Notes under the pieces: model-generated
Seen by the model: the letters and a program-made list of their open reading frames with translations, nothing else
Database searches by the model: none
Told to the model about the DNA's origin: nothing
Position numbers and translations under genes: made by a program
From: Haloechinothrix aidingensis
GTDB lineage: Bacteria; Actinomycetota; Actinomycetes; Mycobacteriales; Pseudonocardiaceae
DNA length: 64,000 nucleotides
Reading direction: 5' to 3'
Assembly: GCF_013450155.1 (NCBI RefSeq)
Contig: NZ_JACCKD010000004.1
Location: forward strand, 62,001-126,000
Shown here: positions 24,180 through 35,298 of the stretch, one piece after another
How positions within the stretch are numbered: position 1 is the first letter of the stretch
Layout of the letters: each line of letters opens with the position of its first letter

Positions 24180-24392
24180 ATGACGAAGTTCCTGCTGGGA
24201 ATGGCCATAGGATATGTGCTCGGCAGCCGGGCAGGGCGCGACCGCTACGAGCAGTTCGTGCGTGCCTACCGCCGGGTCGCCGACCACCCCGCCGTGCAGG
24301 GCGCGGCCGGAGTGGCTCGGGCCAAGGTCGGGGAGAAGCTCGGCGAGCGGATCCCGCTGTCGGCGCAGCGGTACCGCGACCAGCAGGCATGA
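24180..24392 (+). CDS. Small YtxH-like protein
   Basis: 70 aa. It begins MTKFLLGMAIGYVLGSRAGR, a short hydrophobic helix followed by a GSRAGRDRYE motif, and continues as a charged helix. This layout is common in small actinomycete proteins annotated YtxH or 'hypothetical'. GAGGAG lies upstream. Probably a membrane-tethered or membrane-associated protein of unknown function; it converges on the tam gene. Confidence 0.65.
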   Translation: MTKFLLGMAIGYVLGSRAGRDRYEQFVRAYRRVADHPAVQGAAGVARAKVGEKLGERIPLSAQRYRDQQA

Positions 24393-24398
24393 CGCGCG

Positions 24399-25160
24399 TC
24401 ATACCTGCTGCGCTACGACGAAGACACGACGGAACGGGAACCAGGTGGTGCCGTCCGGCCGCTGCGGGTAGGCCTCCCGCAGGCGCGGCGCCAGTTCGGC
24501 GCGGAACGACTCCCACCGGGCGTCGTCCAGCACGGCCCTGACCGGGCGCAACGCCGTCCCGGTGATCCAGTCGAGAACCGGGTCGGCACCCTCGAGGCGC
24601 TGCAGGTATGTCGTCGACCACGCGTCGACCTCACAGCCCGCGTCGGCCAGTAGCGTGGCGTAGCCCTCCGGGCCGTGCACCGCGTCCTCCCCACGCAGCA
24701 CCCCCGCCAGGTCCCCCGCCCATCGCGGCTGCTCGGCGAGCTCCCGGACGATCCGGTGGGACGGCGCGTCGAAGTTGGCCGGCACCTGCACGGCGAGCCA
24801 CGCCCCCGGCGGCAGCGCCGCCATCCACTCCTCGAGCAGGCGATCGTGCCGGGGCACCCACTGCAGGACGGCGTTGCACACGACAACGTCGATGTCGCTG
24901 CTCGGTCGCCACGCGGACACGTCGCCCACCCGGGCGTCGATCCCGCGTTCCCGGGCCGCGGTAACCATCTCCGGGGCGGAGTCGATCGCCTCCACCACCG
25001 CGTGCGGCCATCGCCTGCCGAGTAGGCCGGTCAGGGTGCCCGGCCCGCACCCCAGGTCGACCACGCGCCGGGGCTCACGCGCGGCCACGCGGGCGAGCAG
25101 GTCGTGAAACGGGCGGGCCCGCAACGATGCGTAGTCGAGGTAGGTCGCCGGATCCCACAT
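24399..25160 (-). CDS. tam: Trans-aconitate 2-methyltransferase
   Basis: 253 aa from ATG 25160 with GGAGG upstream. It begins with the diagnostic [20 protein letters not shown], then SAM-binding [15 protein letters not shown] near residue 33, [14 protein letters not shown] near 57, and [20 protein letters not shown] near 90. The C-terminal [10 protein letters not shown] and [13 protein letters not shown] are typical of Tam. It methylates trans-aconitate, a spontaneous by-product that inhibits the TCA cycle. Upstream of it, in the same direction, is a conserved hypothetical gene. Confidence 0.88.
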   Translation of the reverse strand: MWDPATYLDYASLRARPFHDLLARVAAREPRRVVDLGCGPGTLTGLLGRRWPHAVVEAIDSAPEMVTAARERGIDARVGDVSAWRPSSDIDVVVCNAVLQWVPRHDRLLEEWMAALPPGAWLAVQVPANFDAPSHRIVRELAEQPRWAGDLAGVLRGEDAVHGPEGYATLLADAGCEVDAWSTTYLQRLEGADPVLDWITGTALRPVRAVLDDARWESFRAELAPRLREAYPQRPDGTTWFPFRRVFVVAQQV

Positions 25161-25185
25161 ATCGCCTCCCAGTACGATCGTACTG

Positions 25186-25707
25186 CTAGGCCTGCTCCCC
25201 GGACAGCCGTTCGGCCGCTTCCCGCGCGATACCGGCGACGGCATCCCGGTCGGTTCCCGGCTCTGCAAGGGCCTGCAACACGACCCCACCGGTGCCCGGC
25301 ACCTTGCGCTGGACGAACCACGCGCCACCGCCGGGCAGCTCCTTGTAGTAGCGGGACCGGATGGAGGCATCGACCCGCTCGCGGACCACCCTCGGCAGCT
25401 TCCCGGGACGGTCCAGCCGGACCCGTACCGGTTGCCGGTCACTGAGCAGCACGGCACCGCCGGGCCGGGCGATCTCCTCGGCCTCCACGACCGTCAGCAC
25501 CGGTTCCGCCCAGGTGGCCTTGGCGACGACGTGCCACTCCACGCGCCGCGACCCGTCGCTGCCGGGCAGCCACACAGCCTGCGAGGTCGCCACGACGGGT
25601 CCCTGGTCGGACTCGCCCGACGCCAGTACGTGCTCGTCCGGGGCGAGCGTTCCGGTGAACCCCGCCGGCAACCGGTCGCCAAGGAGGCGGTGCAGCCACC
25701 CGATCAC
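25186..25707 (-). CDS. Conserved actinobacterial hypothetical protein
   Basis: 173 aa from GTG 25707, overlapping the dnaG stop as GTGA. It is soluble, without a signal peptide or recognised motif. It contains two beta-rich segments ([37 protein letters not shown]) and a C-terminal helix rich in Ala and Glu. A homologous gene follows dnaG in many actinomycetes. I cannot assign a function; its coupling to dnaG suggests shared expression only. Confidence 0.75.
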   Translation of the reverse strand: MIGWLHRLLGDRLPAGFTGTLAPDEHVLASGESDQGPVVATSQAVWLPGSDGSRRVEWHVVAKATWAEPVLTVVEAEEIARPGGAVLLSDRQPVRVRLDRPGKLPRVVRERVDASIRSRYYKELPGGGAWFVQRKVPGTGGVVLQALAEPGTDRDAVAGIAREAAERLSGEQA

Positions 25708-27611
25708 GACATCCCCCCGACAGCCTGCTCACGCAGCGCCTTACGGTACTGCTCCAGGGCGATGAGGTCACCGAACAGGGCCCGGTACTCCTCGACCTCC
25801 TCCGTGGGAGACACCCGCTGCAGTTTCGATTTCACCTCGGAGATCTGCCGCCCCACGAGCGCGGACTGCACCACAGCCAGCTCGGTGGCCACGTAGTCGG
25901 CGTCCACCTCGTCCTTGGCGTGCAGCGGCTCGACGGCGAGTTCGGAGAGTACCCGCCTGGCGGTCCCCTCCGGCGCGTGCTGCAACGCGGCGTCCAGCAG
26001 TGCGGGGCCGGTGAGGCCGCTGGCCGCACCCCCCGCCGCGAGCACCGCGCGATGCACCGCGACATAGGCCGGATGCGTGAACGCATCCTCGGACAGAGCA
26101 TCGTAGGAGGGCCCGGCCAGCGCGGGCTCCTGCAACGCCGCCTTGAGGACCTCCCGCTGCGCGCGCAGGCGCGGGTCCCGGGGATCCGGGCGCGGCATGT
26201 CTGACTCGGCGTCGGCGTCGTTGTGCTGCCCCGAGCCCGCCGAACGTTGCCGTGCCTTACGGGTACCGTTACCGCCTCCTTGCGCGGTCTCCCGCACCCG
26301 GCGCACCACCATGGACTCGTCGTGCCATCCGGTCCAGAACGCGAGCTTGACCGCGTAGCCGTCCCGCTTGGCGGCATCCTTGATCTGCGCGACCAGTGGA
26401 ACGGTGCGCTGCAGCGCGGCCACCTGGCCGTCCACCGAATCCAGGTCGTAGGAGCGCAGCATGCTGCGGATGGCGAACTCGAACAGCGGAACCCGCCGGG
26501 CCACGAGGTCGCGAACCGCGGCGTCGCCCTTGGCCAGTCGCAGCTCGCACGGGTCCATCGCCTCCGGGGCCACCGCGATGTAGGTCTGCGCGGCGAACGT
26601 CTGGTCCCCCTCGAACGCCTTCAGCGCCGCCTTCTGCCCCGCCTCGTCCGCGTCGAAGGTGAAGATCACCTCGCCCCGGAACGCGTCGTCGTCCATCATC
26701 AACCTGCGCAGGACCGCCATGTGATCGCTGCCGAAGGACGTCCCGGAGGACGCGACGGCGGTCGGCACGCCCGCGGCGTGCATCGCCATCACGTCCGTGT
26801 AGCCCTCGACCACCACGACCTGGTGACGTTTGGCGATCTCGCGCTTGGCCAGGTCGAGCCCGAACAGCACCTGCGACTTCTTGTAGATCGGGCTCTCGCT
26901 GGTGTTGAGGTACTTGGCCTCGATCGGGTCGTCGTCGAAGATCCGCCGGGCACCGAACCCGACGACGTCACCGCTGAGCTCCTTGATCGGCCACAGCAAC
27001 CTCCTGCGGAACCGGTCAAGGGGTTTGCCGTGCCTGCTCTCCTTCGCCAGCTGCGCCTTGTACAGCTCGTCGACCTCGAAGCCCTTGCCCAGTAGATGCC
27101 TGGTGAGCTGGTCCCAACCCGCCGGCGCGTACCCGCAGCCGAACGTCTGGGCGGCCTCGCGGTCGAAACCGCGCTCCTTCAGGAACTCCCGTGCGGGTTG
27201 GGCCTCCGGGGTCATCAGCTGCTCGGCATAGAACTCCTGCGCCGCCCGGTGGGCCTCGACGAGCCGGGTGCGTGTCCCCCGGTCGCGCTGCACCGTCGTT
27301 CCCCCGCCGGTGTAGGTCAGCTGGATGCCTGCCCGGTCCGCCAGCCGCTCCACCGACTCCACGAACCCCAGGTGTTCGATCTTGGTGATGAAGGCGATGA
27401 CGTCTCCGCCCTCGCCGCAACCGAAGCAGTGGAACGTCCCGTGCGAAGGGCGCACGTTCAGGGAGGGCGACTTCTCGTCGTGGAAGGGGCACAAGCCCTT
27501 CAGCGCACCGCCCCCGGCCCGGCGCAACGCGATGTACTCGCCGATGACGTCGTCGATCCGATTGCGCTCACGGACCTCCGCGATGTCGCTTTCCCGGATC
27601 AGTCCCGCCAC
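25704..27611 (-). CDS. dnaG: DNA primase
   Basis: 635 aa from GTG 27611 (VAGLIRESDIAEVRERNRID), the standard length and start. The N-terminal zinc ribbon is GLCPFHDEKSPSLNV followed by FHCFGCGEGGD near residues 38-65. The catalytic core carries RRLLWPIKELSGDVVGFGAR and the Toprim motif VVVEGYTDVMAMHAAG near 265 with FDADEAGQKA near 312. The C-terminal DnaB-binding helical domain follows residue 450. It makes RNA primers for replication. The adjoining palindrome at 27651 lies in its upstream region. Confidence 0.95.
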   Translation of the reverse strand: MAGLIRESDIAEVRERNRIDDVIGEYIALRRAGGGALKGLCPFHDEKSPSLNVRPSHGTFHCFGCGEGGDVIAFITKIEHLGFVESVERLADRAGIQLTYTGGGTTVQRDRGTRTRLVEAHRAAQEFYAEQLMTPEAQPAREFLKERGFDREAAQTFGCGYAPAGWDQLTRHLLGKGFEVDELYKAQLAKESRHGKPLDRFRRRLLWPIKELSGDVVGFGARRIFDDDPIEAKYLNTSESPIYKKSQVLFGLDLAKREIAKRHQVVVVEGYTDVMAMHAAGVPTAVASSGTSFGSDHMAVLRRLMMDDDAFRGEVIFTFDADEAGQKAALKAFEGDQTFAAQTYIAVAPEAMDPCELRLAKGDAAVRDLVARRVPLFEFAIRSMLRSYDLDSVDGQVAALQRTVPLVAQIKDAAKRDGYAVKLAFWTGWHDESMVVRRVRETAQGGGNGTRKARQRSAGSGQHNDADAESDMPRPDPRDPRLRAQREVLKAALQEPALAGPSYDALSEDAFTHPAYVAVHRAVLAAGGAASGLTGPALLDAALQHAPEGTARRVLSELAVEPLHAKDEVDADYVATELAVVQSALVGRQISEVKSKLQRVSPTEEVEEYRALFGDLIALEQYRKALREQAVGGMS

Positions 27612-27650
27612 GCCCCCGAGTGTAGTGCGCCCCCTTCGCGGACCGCGTGC

Positions 27651-27704
27651 GTGGTGAATGCCGCTTTCAGGTCCGTCCGTGGGACTGAAAGCGGCATTCA
27701 CCAC
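27651..27704. repeat. Long palindrome, copy 1 (20-bp perfect arms)
   Basis: GTGGTGAATGCCGCTTTCAG at 27651-27670 is exactly complementary to 27685-27704, with a 14-nt loop. It lies between the divergent starts of dnaG and the ECF41 sigma gene. The arm core GAATGnCGCTnTC is shared with copies at 44523 and 55441. A terminator role is odd here since both flanking genes start, not end, on either side. Confidence 0.9.
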
Positions 27705-27722
27705 ATCAGGCAGACTGGCGGG

Positions 27723-28664
27723 GTGACGCCTTCCGGGAACGATCTCGACGCGCTCGCCGCGGAGTTCTCCGCCCTGCGTGGCACGTTGCTGGCGACCGCG
27801 TACCGCCTGACCGGCATCCGGTCCGATGCCGAGGACGCCGTGCAGGAAGCGTGGCTACGGCTCGCCGGGCTGGACGAGGACAGCCGGAACGAGATCCGCG
27901 ATCTCACGGCCTGGCTGGCCACCGTGGTCGGACGGATCTGCCTCGACCGCCTCCGCTCCGCGCATGCCCGCCGCGAGCACTACGTCGGCCAGTGGCTCCC
28001 GGAGCCGCTGGTCACCCAGCTCGACGCGCCGAAACGCACCGACCCCGTCGACGAGATCGTCCAGCGCGAGGACCTCCGGCTCGCGGCCATGGTCATCCTC
28101 GACACGCTCACCCCCGAGCAACGTGTCGCCTTCGTCCTCCACGACGCGCTGTCGCTGCCGTTCGACGAGATCGCCGCCATCCTGGAGTGCTCACCGGCAA
28201 GCGCCCGGCAGCACGCCTCCCGCGGCCGCAAGGCGCTCGCGGATGCCGACCCGCCACCGCGCTCCTCGCTCGAGGAACAGCGGCAGGTACTGGAGCGTTT
28301 CCTCGCCGCGATCCTCTCCGGCGACATCGCCACGATCACCGAGCTACTGCACCCCGACGTGGTCCTCATCGGCGACGCCGACGGCAAGGCCAGGACGGCC
28401 AGGCAGGTCATCACCGGCCCGGACAAGATCTCCCGGTTCCTGCTCGGCCTGCGCAGGCTGCACCCGGACGATGCGCTGACCGCGGCAACGTTCCTGCTGG
28501 TCAACGGCGATCTGGGACTGTACGTCCCGCCCCATCCCGGTTCCGCCGGATACCGCAGGCTCGACGCCCACCTGCAGGTGATGGCGCTACGGGACGGTCG
28601 CATCGCGGCGATCTACGACCAGGCGAACCCCGACAAGCTCGGTGCCGTTCCGCCCGCGTCGTGA
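27723..28664 (+). CDS. ECF41-type sigma factor with SnoaL-like C-terminus
   Basis: 313 aa from GTG 27723. Sigma region 2 at residues 10-75 (LRGTLLATAYRLTGIRSDAE, DAVQEAWLRLAGL), region 4 at 120-180 (TPEQRVAFVLHDALSLPFDE, IAAILECSPASARQHASRGR). The C-terminal SnoaL-like domain (195-310) contains ERFLAAILSGDIATITELL and ends with DQANPDKL, the conserved NPDKL motif that controls activity in ECF41. The gene converging on it encodes a carboxymuconolactone-decarboxylase-type protein, the known genomic partner and target type of ECF41 sigmas. Confidence 0.9.
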   Translation: MTPSGNDLDALAAEFSALRGTLLATAYRLTGIRSDAEDAVQEAWLRLAGLDEDSRNEIRDLTAWLATVVGRICLDRLRSAHARREHYVGQWLPEPLVTQLDAPKRTDPVDEIVQREDLRLAAMVILDTLTPEQRVAFVLHDALSLPFDEIAAILECSPASARQHASRGRKALADADPPPRSSLEEQRQVLERFLAAILSGDIATITELLHPDVVLIGDADGKARTARQVITGPDKISRFLLGLRRLHPDDALTAATFLLVNGDLGLYVPPHPGSAGYRRLDAHLQVMALRDGRIAAIYDQANPDKLGAVPPAS

Positions 28665-28683
28665 CGTCTGCTGCGGCGGCGCC

Positions 28684-29256
28684 TCACGAGCCGGGCGGCG
28701 GCAGGCGGCACGCCTCGCCGGAGGTGAAGCCCTGCGCCGGGATGCCCAGTGCCGCGTTGTTGCGCGCACGCATGTTCTCCAGGGCGATGTGGTAGGTCAG
28801 CTCCACCACTCCCCTGCGCCCGAACTCCGCTTCGAGCTCGGCGACCTGCTCGTCGGTGACGGCGACCGGGGTCTCGGTCATGGCGTCGGCGTAGGCGATG
28901 GCCAGCCGCTCCGTGCGGCTGAAGCGCGGGGAGGTCGCGTAGTCGTCGATCTGCTGCAGGCGCTCGATATCCAGGCCGTCCATGCGTTGCAGCATGGTCC
29001 CGAAATCGACGCACCACGAGCAGCCGAGCCGCACCGCGGCCCGGTACACGGCGAGCTCGCGTGCGCTGACCGGCACGGCGCGGCTGACCTTGTCCACGAG
29101 CAACTCGTGCACCGCGCCCGCCGTGAACAGTCCACCGTGGTGGGCCGTAACCGCGAACGGTTCGGGGACCGCGCCGTACCGCCTGCGCGCGAACCGGTAC
29201 GCGAGCCTGCGCAGCAGCCCCGCCTCCTGCGGGGGCACAGCGGGAATCCGTGCCAT
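28684..29256 (-). CDS. Carboxymuconolactone decarboxylase/AhpD-like protein
   Basis: 190 aa from ATG 29256. The helical core carries VRLGCSWCVDFGTML near residue 72, a CxxC pair as in AhpD/CMD proteins; the histidine usual a few residues on is absent. SRTERLAIAYADAMTETPV and VELTYHIALENMRARNNAAL complete the family pattern. It lies tail to tail with the ECF41 sigma gene, which in other actinobacteria drives such genes. It probably acts as a thiol peroxidase-like or lyase enzyme; chemistry not certain. Confidence 0.82.
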   Translation of the reverse strand: MARIPAVPPQEAGLLRRLAYRFARRRYGAVPEPFAVTAHHGGLFTAGAVHELLVDKVSRAVPVSARELAVYRAAVRLGCSWCVDFGTMLQRMDGLDIERLQQIDDYATSPRFSRTERLAIAYADAMTETPVAVTDEQVAELEAEFGRRGVVELTYHIALENMRARNNAALGIPAQGFTSGEACRLPPPGS

Positions 29257-29325
29257 CGTGGCCTCCTTCTCGTCGAGTCGGTCGGTCACCTTCACGACGG
29301 GACAGCGCGCACGGATGTGACAGCT

Positions 29326-30492
29326 TCAGCGCGGCGCCGGGGACGGGCGCGCCACCTCCAGGATCGCGTAGCCGGGCACTCCGCAGGCAGTAGGCCCGGA
29401 ACCGTGCGGAAGACCCGCGAGCCACAACTCCCCTGTGGCGTCGACATACTCGGCGAGCTCGGGCCGAGCGTTGCGGACGACGACGTACCGGATCGAGCCG
29501 TCCGGCAGGCCAACTGCCAGCTCGAGGACGGCGAACCCCTGCCGGTTCGGCCGGTACGGCCGCGCCAGCCCCGCCGGAAGCCGCGTCCATGAACCGCGCC
29601 TGAGCAGGCGAGGCATCATCAGGATGTCGCGGACGTTGCGCAACCAGAAGCCCACGCTCGCGACTGCGACCACGAGCACCGCGGCGAGCATCATCGCCGG
29701 GCCCGACGGGGCGATCCCGGCCTCGGTCCGCAACCACACTCCCGCCTCGGTCGCGGTCACCAACCCTGCCATGTAGGTCGTCGCAACAGCCATGGAGAGC
29801 ACGGTGACCACCAGGTTCCACCATGCTTGCGACCGCGCCCACCGCATGTACCCCGCGACGACCGGATCGTCCGCTGCCGTGCGGGCCGGGTCGAGCGCCG
29901 GCCGCGACACGCGCATCTGGCTGTCGCCGCGGCGAGCCCGCCGTCGCTTCCGAGCCAGCAAGGGCACGTGTATCCCGGCCAGCCGCAACCCGGCGCGCCC
30001 CTTCGAGTCGGGGCCGACCATCCACAACACTCCGGTACGACCGGCGACGTCGAACCACGGACGCAGGTTGTGATACACGCGGTACAGCCCTCGACTGCCA
30101 TCGACGTCGGTGAGCTCCACGAGATACGTGCGCCGACCGCGAAATATCCGGTACACCGTAACCGGGCGCCAGGGTCGGGAGTCCATCATCGCGCTGACCG
30201 AGGACAGCATCGGCGTCCAGCGCACGAACGCCACGCCGGTCGATACGACGAGCAGCAGCGCGACCAGTGTCGAGAACACGACCAGCCAGCGCGGGGCCGG
30301 GACGGCGAGAACCAGAAGCGCACTGCTGACCACAGCGATGACGCTCAGGGTGCACATCCCACGCATCCCGCGGCGGAATACATCCATGTACATCCGCGAG
30401 TAGCCTGCCTCGGCGGCAGGCCTGTCCGTGGCCGGTGCCGGTACGTCCCGGCCGATCCCTGTAGCCGCACCCTGCTGCTGACCGCCCACCAT
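29326..30492 (-). CDS. Hypothetical membrane protein
   Basis: 388 aa. Four hydrophobic helices are seen: two near residues 47-90 (TLSVIAVVSSALLVLAV; LVVFSTLVALLLVVSTGVAF) and two near 228-290 (LVVTVLSMAVATTYMAGLV; AMMLAAVLVVAVASVGFWL). After each pair comes a soluble beta-rich region with related sequence (RTYLVELTDVDGSRGLYRV; PDGSIRYVVVRNARPELAEY), suggesting an internal duplication. No known family recognised. Its neighbours (CMD protein, serpin) give no clear context. Confidence 0.7.
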   Translation of the reverse strand: MVGGQQQGAATGIGRDVPAPATDRPAAEAGYSRMYMDVFRRGMRGMCTLSVIAVVSSALLVLAVPAPRWLVVFSTLVALLLVVSTGVAFVRWTPMLSSVSAMMDSRPWRPVTVYRIFRGRRTYLVELTDVDGSRGLYRVYHNLRPWFDVAGRTGVLWMVGPDSKGRAGLRLAGIHVPLLARKRRRARRGDSQMRVSRPALDPARTAADDPVVAGYMRWARSQAWWNLVVTVLSMAVATTYMAGLVTATEAGVWLRTEAGIAPSGPAMMLAAVLVVAVASVGFWLRNVRDILMMPRLLRRGSWTRLPAGLARPYRPNRQGFAVLELAVGLPDGSIRYVVVRNARPELAEYVDATGELWLAGLPHGSGPTACGVPGYAILEVARPSPAPR

Positions 30493-30538
30493 GCGTGCCC
30501 CTCCTCCGGCCGTACGGGCGGGAGAGATTACCGGACAC

Positions 30539-31657
30539 TCAGGACGGATCGGTCACGCGGGCGAGGAAGTACACCGCACCGGTGTCAGCGTGCCGGATCA
30601 GCAGCAGGAACGGCCGGTCGGCACGGAACTCCACGGGTTTGTCCGTCTCCATCGAGGTGAGCCGCATCATCACCGCCGTGGCGGCGGCACCTTCGAGTCC
30701 CTGCTCGTCCAGCTCGAGCACGGACTCGTGCAGCACGTCCGAGACCGTAAGGCGAGGATCGTCGGACAGCCCCGTGAGGTCGGCGGACTTGGTGAACAGC
30801 TCGCGCACCCCCAGGTCCCGCAGCGCCTCGACCAGCGAGGCGTTCAGCCTGACGGTGAGCTTCGGCATGCTCAGCGCCACCCGCCGCTTCGCGCGCCGGG
30901 TGAGCAGCTCCTCCAGCAGGTCACCGTCCAGGCTCGGCTCGGTGGTATCGAGACGCGCGTCGGGCAGCAGCACCACAGCCTCCACACCCCCGGAGGCGGG
31001 GAGCGTCACCGACTGCCACTGGCCGGCACGCGCGTACGGCAGCCGCTCCACCTGGTGCATCATCGGCACCCGGTGCGTACCGGCGGGCGCGTGGAACTCG
31101 GCGTCGCCGGTGTCGCGCTCGGCGAACGGGTGCCGCCACGCCGCCTTGAGGTAGAGCGAGTTGATCAGGCTCGCCACAGTGGACTCGTCCACGGCTCCCG
31201 CCGGGATCAGCTCCCGGATCAGGTCGCGCGTGAGGCGCGCCACGTCGGAGTTGATCGTGCGACGCGCCCCTTCGGGGTCGGTCACGAACGGCGCCGTCTC
31301 CAGCTTCGCACCGGGCCACGCCGCCAGGTCGGTCCGGAAGTCCGCGTTGAAGTCCAGCCCGTCCCAGATCCACAGCGCGTTGCACACCACGAGGGCCGGT
31401 TCCTCGCCCGAGTCCGCCACACGCAACGTGGCCGCGTCCCGCAGCAGCTCGACATGCTTGGCGATATCGGGCTCGGTCACCGACAGCAGCGCGCGCAGCT
31501 CCTCGGCGGTGGTCCCCCGCGCGGCCCGGTAGGCCATACCCAGCGCGCTGGCGACCGAGTAGGGAGAGAAGCAGGAGTCGCCACCCGGGGCGAGGCGGTG
31601 GTGCAGGTCGAGCGCGAAGGTCAGGTGGTCCCGGTAGCCAGGCCCTCGGTCAGCCAT
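30539..31657 (-). CDS. Serpin-family protease inhibitor
   Basis: About 372 aa from ATG 31657. Serpin landmarks: [20 protein letters not shown] with [20 protein letters not shown] near the start, [25 protein letters not shown] near 160, a reactive-centre hinge [17 protein letters not shown] near 312, and the C-terminal [20 protein letters not shown]. The hinge has small residues, implying an inhibitory serpin; the predicted reactive site lies in MMRLTSME. No signal peptide is seen, so it appears cytoplasmic. The start overlaps the dgt stop by eight bases. Confidence 0.9.
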   Translation of the reverse strand: MADRGPGYRDHLTFALDLHHRLAPGGDSCFSPYSVASALGMAYRAARGTTAEELRALLSVTEPDIAKHVELLRDAATLRVADSGEEPALVVCNALWIWDGLDFNADFRTDLAAWPGAKLETAPFVTDPEGARRTINSDVARLTRDLIRELIPAGAVDESTVASLINSLYLKAAWRHPFAERDTGDAEFHAPAGTHRVPMMHQVERLPYARAGQWQSVTLPASGGVEAVVLLPDARLDTTEPSLDGDLLEELLTRRAKRRVALSMPKLTVRLNASLVEALRDLGVRELFTKSADLTGLSDDPRLTVSDVLHESVLELDEQGLEGAAATAVMMRLTSMETDKPVEFRADRPFLLLIRHADTGAVYFLARVTDPS

Positions 31658-32924
31658 GCCGCCCAGTGTGCCAGGCATGCCACGCCGTGGCTTGCGCATC
31701 GGTCAACGAAGCCACCTGATCGATCACCACCCGCAGTCGCTCCCCGTCCCCCGAAGCGGCCTCCCAGGCAGGCAGGAACGCGCGGTCGAGCGCGCCGGGA
31801 GCGCGCCGGGACAGCACGTCGACGAGCTCGGCCAGCATCTGGCGCTGCCCCTCCTGCACGGCCAGCCGCCGCGCGTCGCTCATCACCGACCGCAGCGCCA
31901 GCGCCTTCAACAGCGCCACCTCCGCGGCGACCTGGTCGGGCACGTGTAGCGAGGCGGTATAGCGCACCAGGGGGCCGTCACCGTACACCGCCCGCGTACT
32001 CGCGACGGCCGCGGAGGCGAACCGGCCGACGAGCTCACTGGTCAGCCGTTTCAGCGCGACCTGCATGCCAAGGCTACCGTCGTAGGCGGTCTCCACGACC
32101 GAGCGCACCGTGGGCAGCTCGAGCAGGTCCACGGCTGCGGCTTCCAGCGCGGCAACGGACAGCTCGGAGAAGTGCTTGGCCGCGATCTCGGCCAGCGCCG
32201 CCCGTTCGGTCGTGTCGGTGAGCATGCGCAGCGTCAACCTGCCGGACAGCACGCCGTCCTCCACATCGTGCACCGAGTACGCGACGTCGTCGGCCCAGTC
32301 CATGATCTGCGCCTCGATACAGGCACGCCGGTCCGGCGCGCCGTCCCGCAGCCACCGGAACACCGGCATGTCATCGGGATAGACCCCGAACTTCCGCGTC
32401 CCCGGCGCGGACGGCCACGGGTACTTGGTGGCGGCGTCCAGGCACGCGCGGGTGAGGTTCAACCCGTACGAGCCCTCCTCCGCATCGAGCACCTTCGGTT
32501 CCAGCCTGGTCAGGATGCGCAGCGTCTGCGCGTTGCCCTCGTAGCCGCCGCACGCCTGCCCGGCCTCGTCGAGCGCGCGCTCCCCGTTGTGCCCGAACGG
32601 CGGGTGGCCGATGTCGTGAGCCAGCCCGGCCGTGTCGACGACGTCCGGATCGGCACCGAGGTCCTCGGCGATGCCGCGCCCGATCTGGGCCACCTCGAGG
32701 GAGTGCGTCAACCTGGTCCGGGGAACACCGCTGACCTCGGCACCCTCACCCGGGCCGACGACCTGGGTCTTACCGGCGAGCCTGCGCAGCGCCGCGGAAT
32801 GGAGCACGCGTGCGCGGTCGCGGACGAACGGCTCGCGCTCGTCACGGCTCGTCGCGGTCAGCGCGCCCTTCGGCGGCTCGGCCATCAGGCGGGCACGGTC
32901 GTGCGCACCGTAGAACTCGCTCAT
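31650..32924 (-). CDS. dgt: Deoxyguanosinetriphosphate triphosphohydrolase-like protein
   Basis: 424 aa from ATG 32924. HD-domain metal ligands are visible: [13 protein letters not shown] near residue 66, [15 protein letters not shown] near 96 and [17 protein letters not shown] near 205. The length and the N-terminal [20 protein letters not shown] match the dGTPase family that converts dNTPs to nucleosides plus triphosphate, protecting dNTP balance. Such enzymes lie near dnaG in many actinomycetes. It is directly followed, with an eight-base overlap, by the serpin gene. Confidence 0.92.
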   Translation of the reverse strand: MSEFYGAHDRARLMAEPPKGALTATSRDEREPFVRDRARVLHSAALRRLAGKTQVVGPGEGAEVSGVPRTRLTHSLEVAQIGRGIAEDLGADPDVVDTAGLAHDIGHPPFGHNGERALDEAGQACGGYEGNAQTLRILTRLEPKVLDAEEGSYGLNLTRACLDAATKYPWPSAPGTRKFGVYPDDMPVFRWLRDGAPDRRACIEAQIMDWADDVAYSVHDVEDGVLSGRLTLRMLTDTTERAALAEIAAKHFSELSVAALEAAAVDLLELPTVRSVVETAYDGSLGMQVALKRLTSELVGRFASAAVASTRAVYGDGPLVRYTASLHVPDQVAAEVALLKALALRSVMSDARRLAVQEGQRQMLAELVDVLSRRAPGALDRAFLPAWEAASGDGERLRVVIDQVASLTDAQATAWHAWHTGRHG

Positions 32925-33034
32925 CACCCGACAGCTTAGGGCAAGCAGACGACAGCGGTCTCCTTCTCCGGCCGCGGCCGCGCACCGTAACCGGGCACGC
33001 ACACACCGCTCGCCGACCGGCGGGAGCACGCTGA

Positions 33035-33658
33035 TCAGCCCAGGCCGGTGCCACCCAGCCGGTCAGCGGGTTCCGCGGAGATGCGGTAATACAGCAGTGC
33101 ACCGGTCTCCCGGACGATATAGCGCAGCTGCGTTCGCCTGGTCTGCACCACCGGACCGGAGTGCGTCGGCGAGGTCCAGGCATCCAGGCCCAGATCGCGG
33201 GCCATCGTCCTGGCACGCAGCGAATGCCACGGGTCACTGACGACGACCACGGACTCCAGGCCACGGTCCTGCATCTCGTCAGCCGCGGCCTCGAGACTGC
33301 CGTAGGTGTCCACGCCCTCGGCGACGGCGAGCGTCGCCGAGTGGGGAACGCCCTGTTCACGGAGCCATCGCGCGCCGGCATCCGCCTCCGTGTAGGCATC
33401 CCCCGACCTGCTACCTCCGGTGGTCACCAGCAGCGGCGCGGCGCCCTCGTCGTACAGGTCCTTGGCATGCCCGAGGCGCGCCCGGAACACCGACGAGGGT
33501 GTCCCGTTGTACTGCGCGGCACCGAGCACCACGATGGCGTCGGCCCTGGTGCGGTCGTCGTCCCGTGCGACGTACCAGACCCGGAAGCCCGTCCCCGCTG
33601 TGACGAGCACCGCGATCAGCACCAGGCCGGTGAGCGCGCGCAGCACCCAGCGAAACAT
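33035..33658 (-). CDS. YdcF/SanA-family (DUF218) membrane-anchored protein
   Basis: 207 aa from ATG 33658 with GGGAG upstream. One N-terminal helix ([17 protein letters not shown]) anchors an extracellular DUF218 domain: [19 protein letters not shown] near residue 43, [20 protein letters not shown] near 80, [20 protein letters not shown] near 128. Members are linked to envelope integrity and vancomycin sensitivity (SanA), but no reaction is established. It sits between dgt and glyS. Confidence 0.85.
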   Translation of the reverse strand: MFRWVLRALTGLVLIAVLVTAGTGFRVWYVARDDDRTRADAIVVLGAAQYNGTPSSVFRARLGHAKDLYDEGAAPLLVTTGGSRSGDAYTEADAGARWLREQGVPHSATLAVAEGVDTYGSLEAAADEMQDRGLESVVVVSDPWHSLRARTMARDLGLDAWTSPTHSGPVVQTRRTQLRYIVRETGALLYYRISAEPADRLGGTGLG

Positions 33659-33736
33659 GCTGCTCCCGCCGGTCACCGGCCGAACACCCGTACGTTCACG
33701 CTCGCCCACTTCCTCCGCGCCACACTCTGCGCCGGG

Positions 33737-35137
<1,401 letters not shown>

Positions 35138-35298
35138 TCGAGGAGTCTCCGAACTTGTGTCGTGTTCCAAGGGTCTCGGTAGGTATCGCGCATCACAGTC
35201 ACCAACGGCGACCGGAAACGCCCAGCTTAGCGCGCGTGCTCACAACCCTGACGGGCGGATCCTATGGTGACGCAGCGTGAGCTACGGCGAACGATCCG

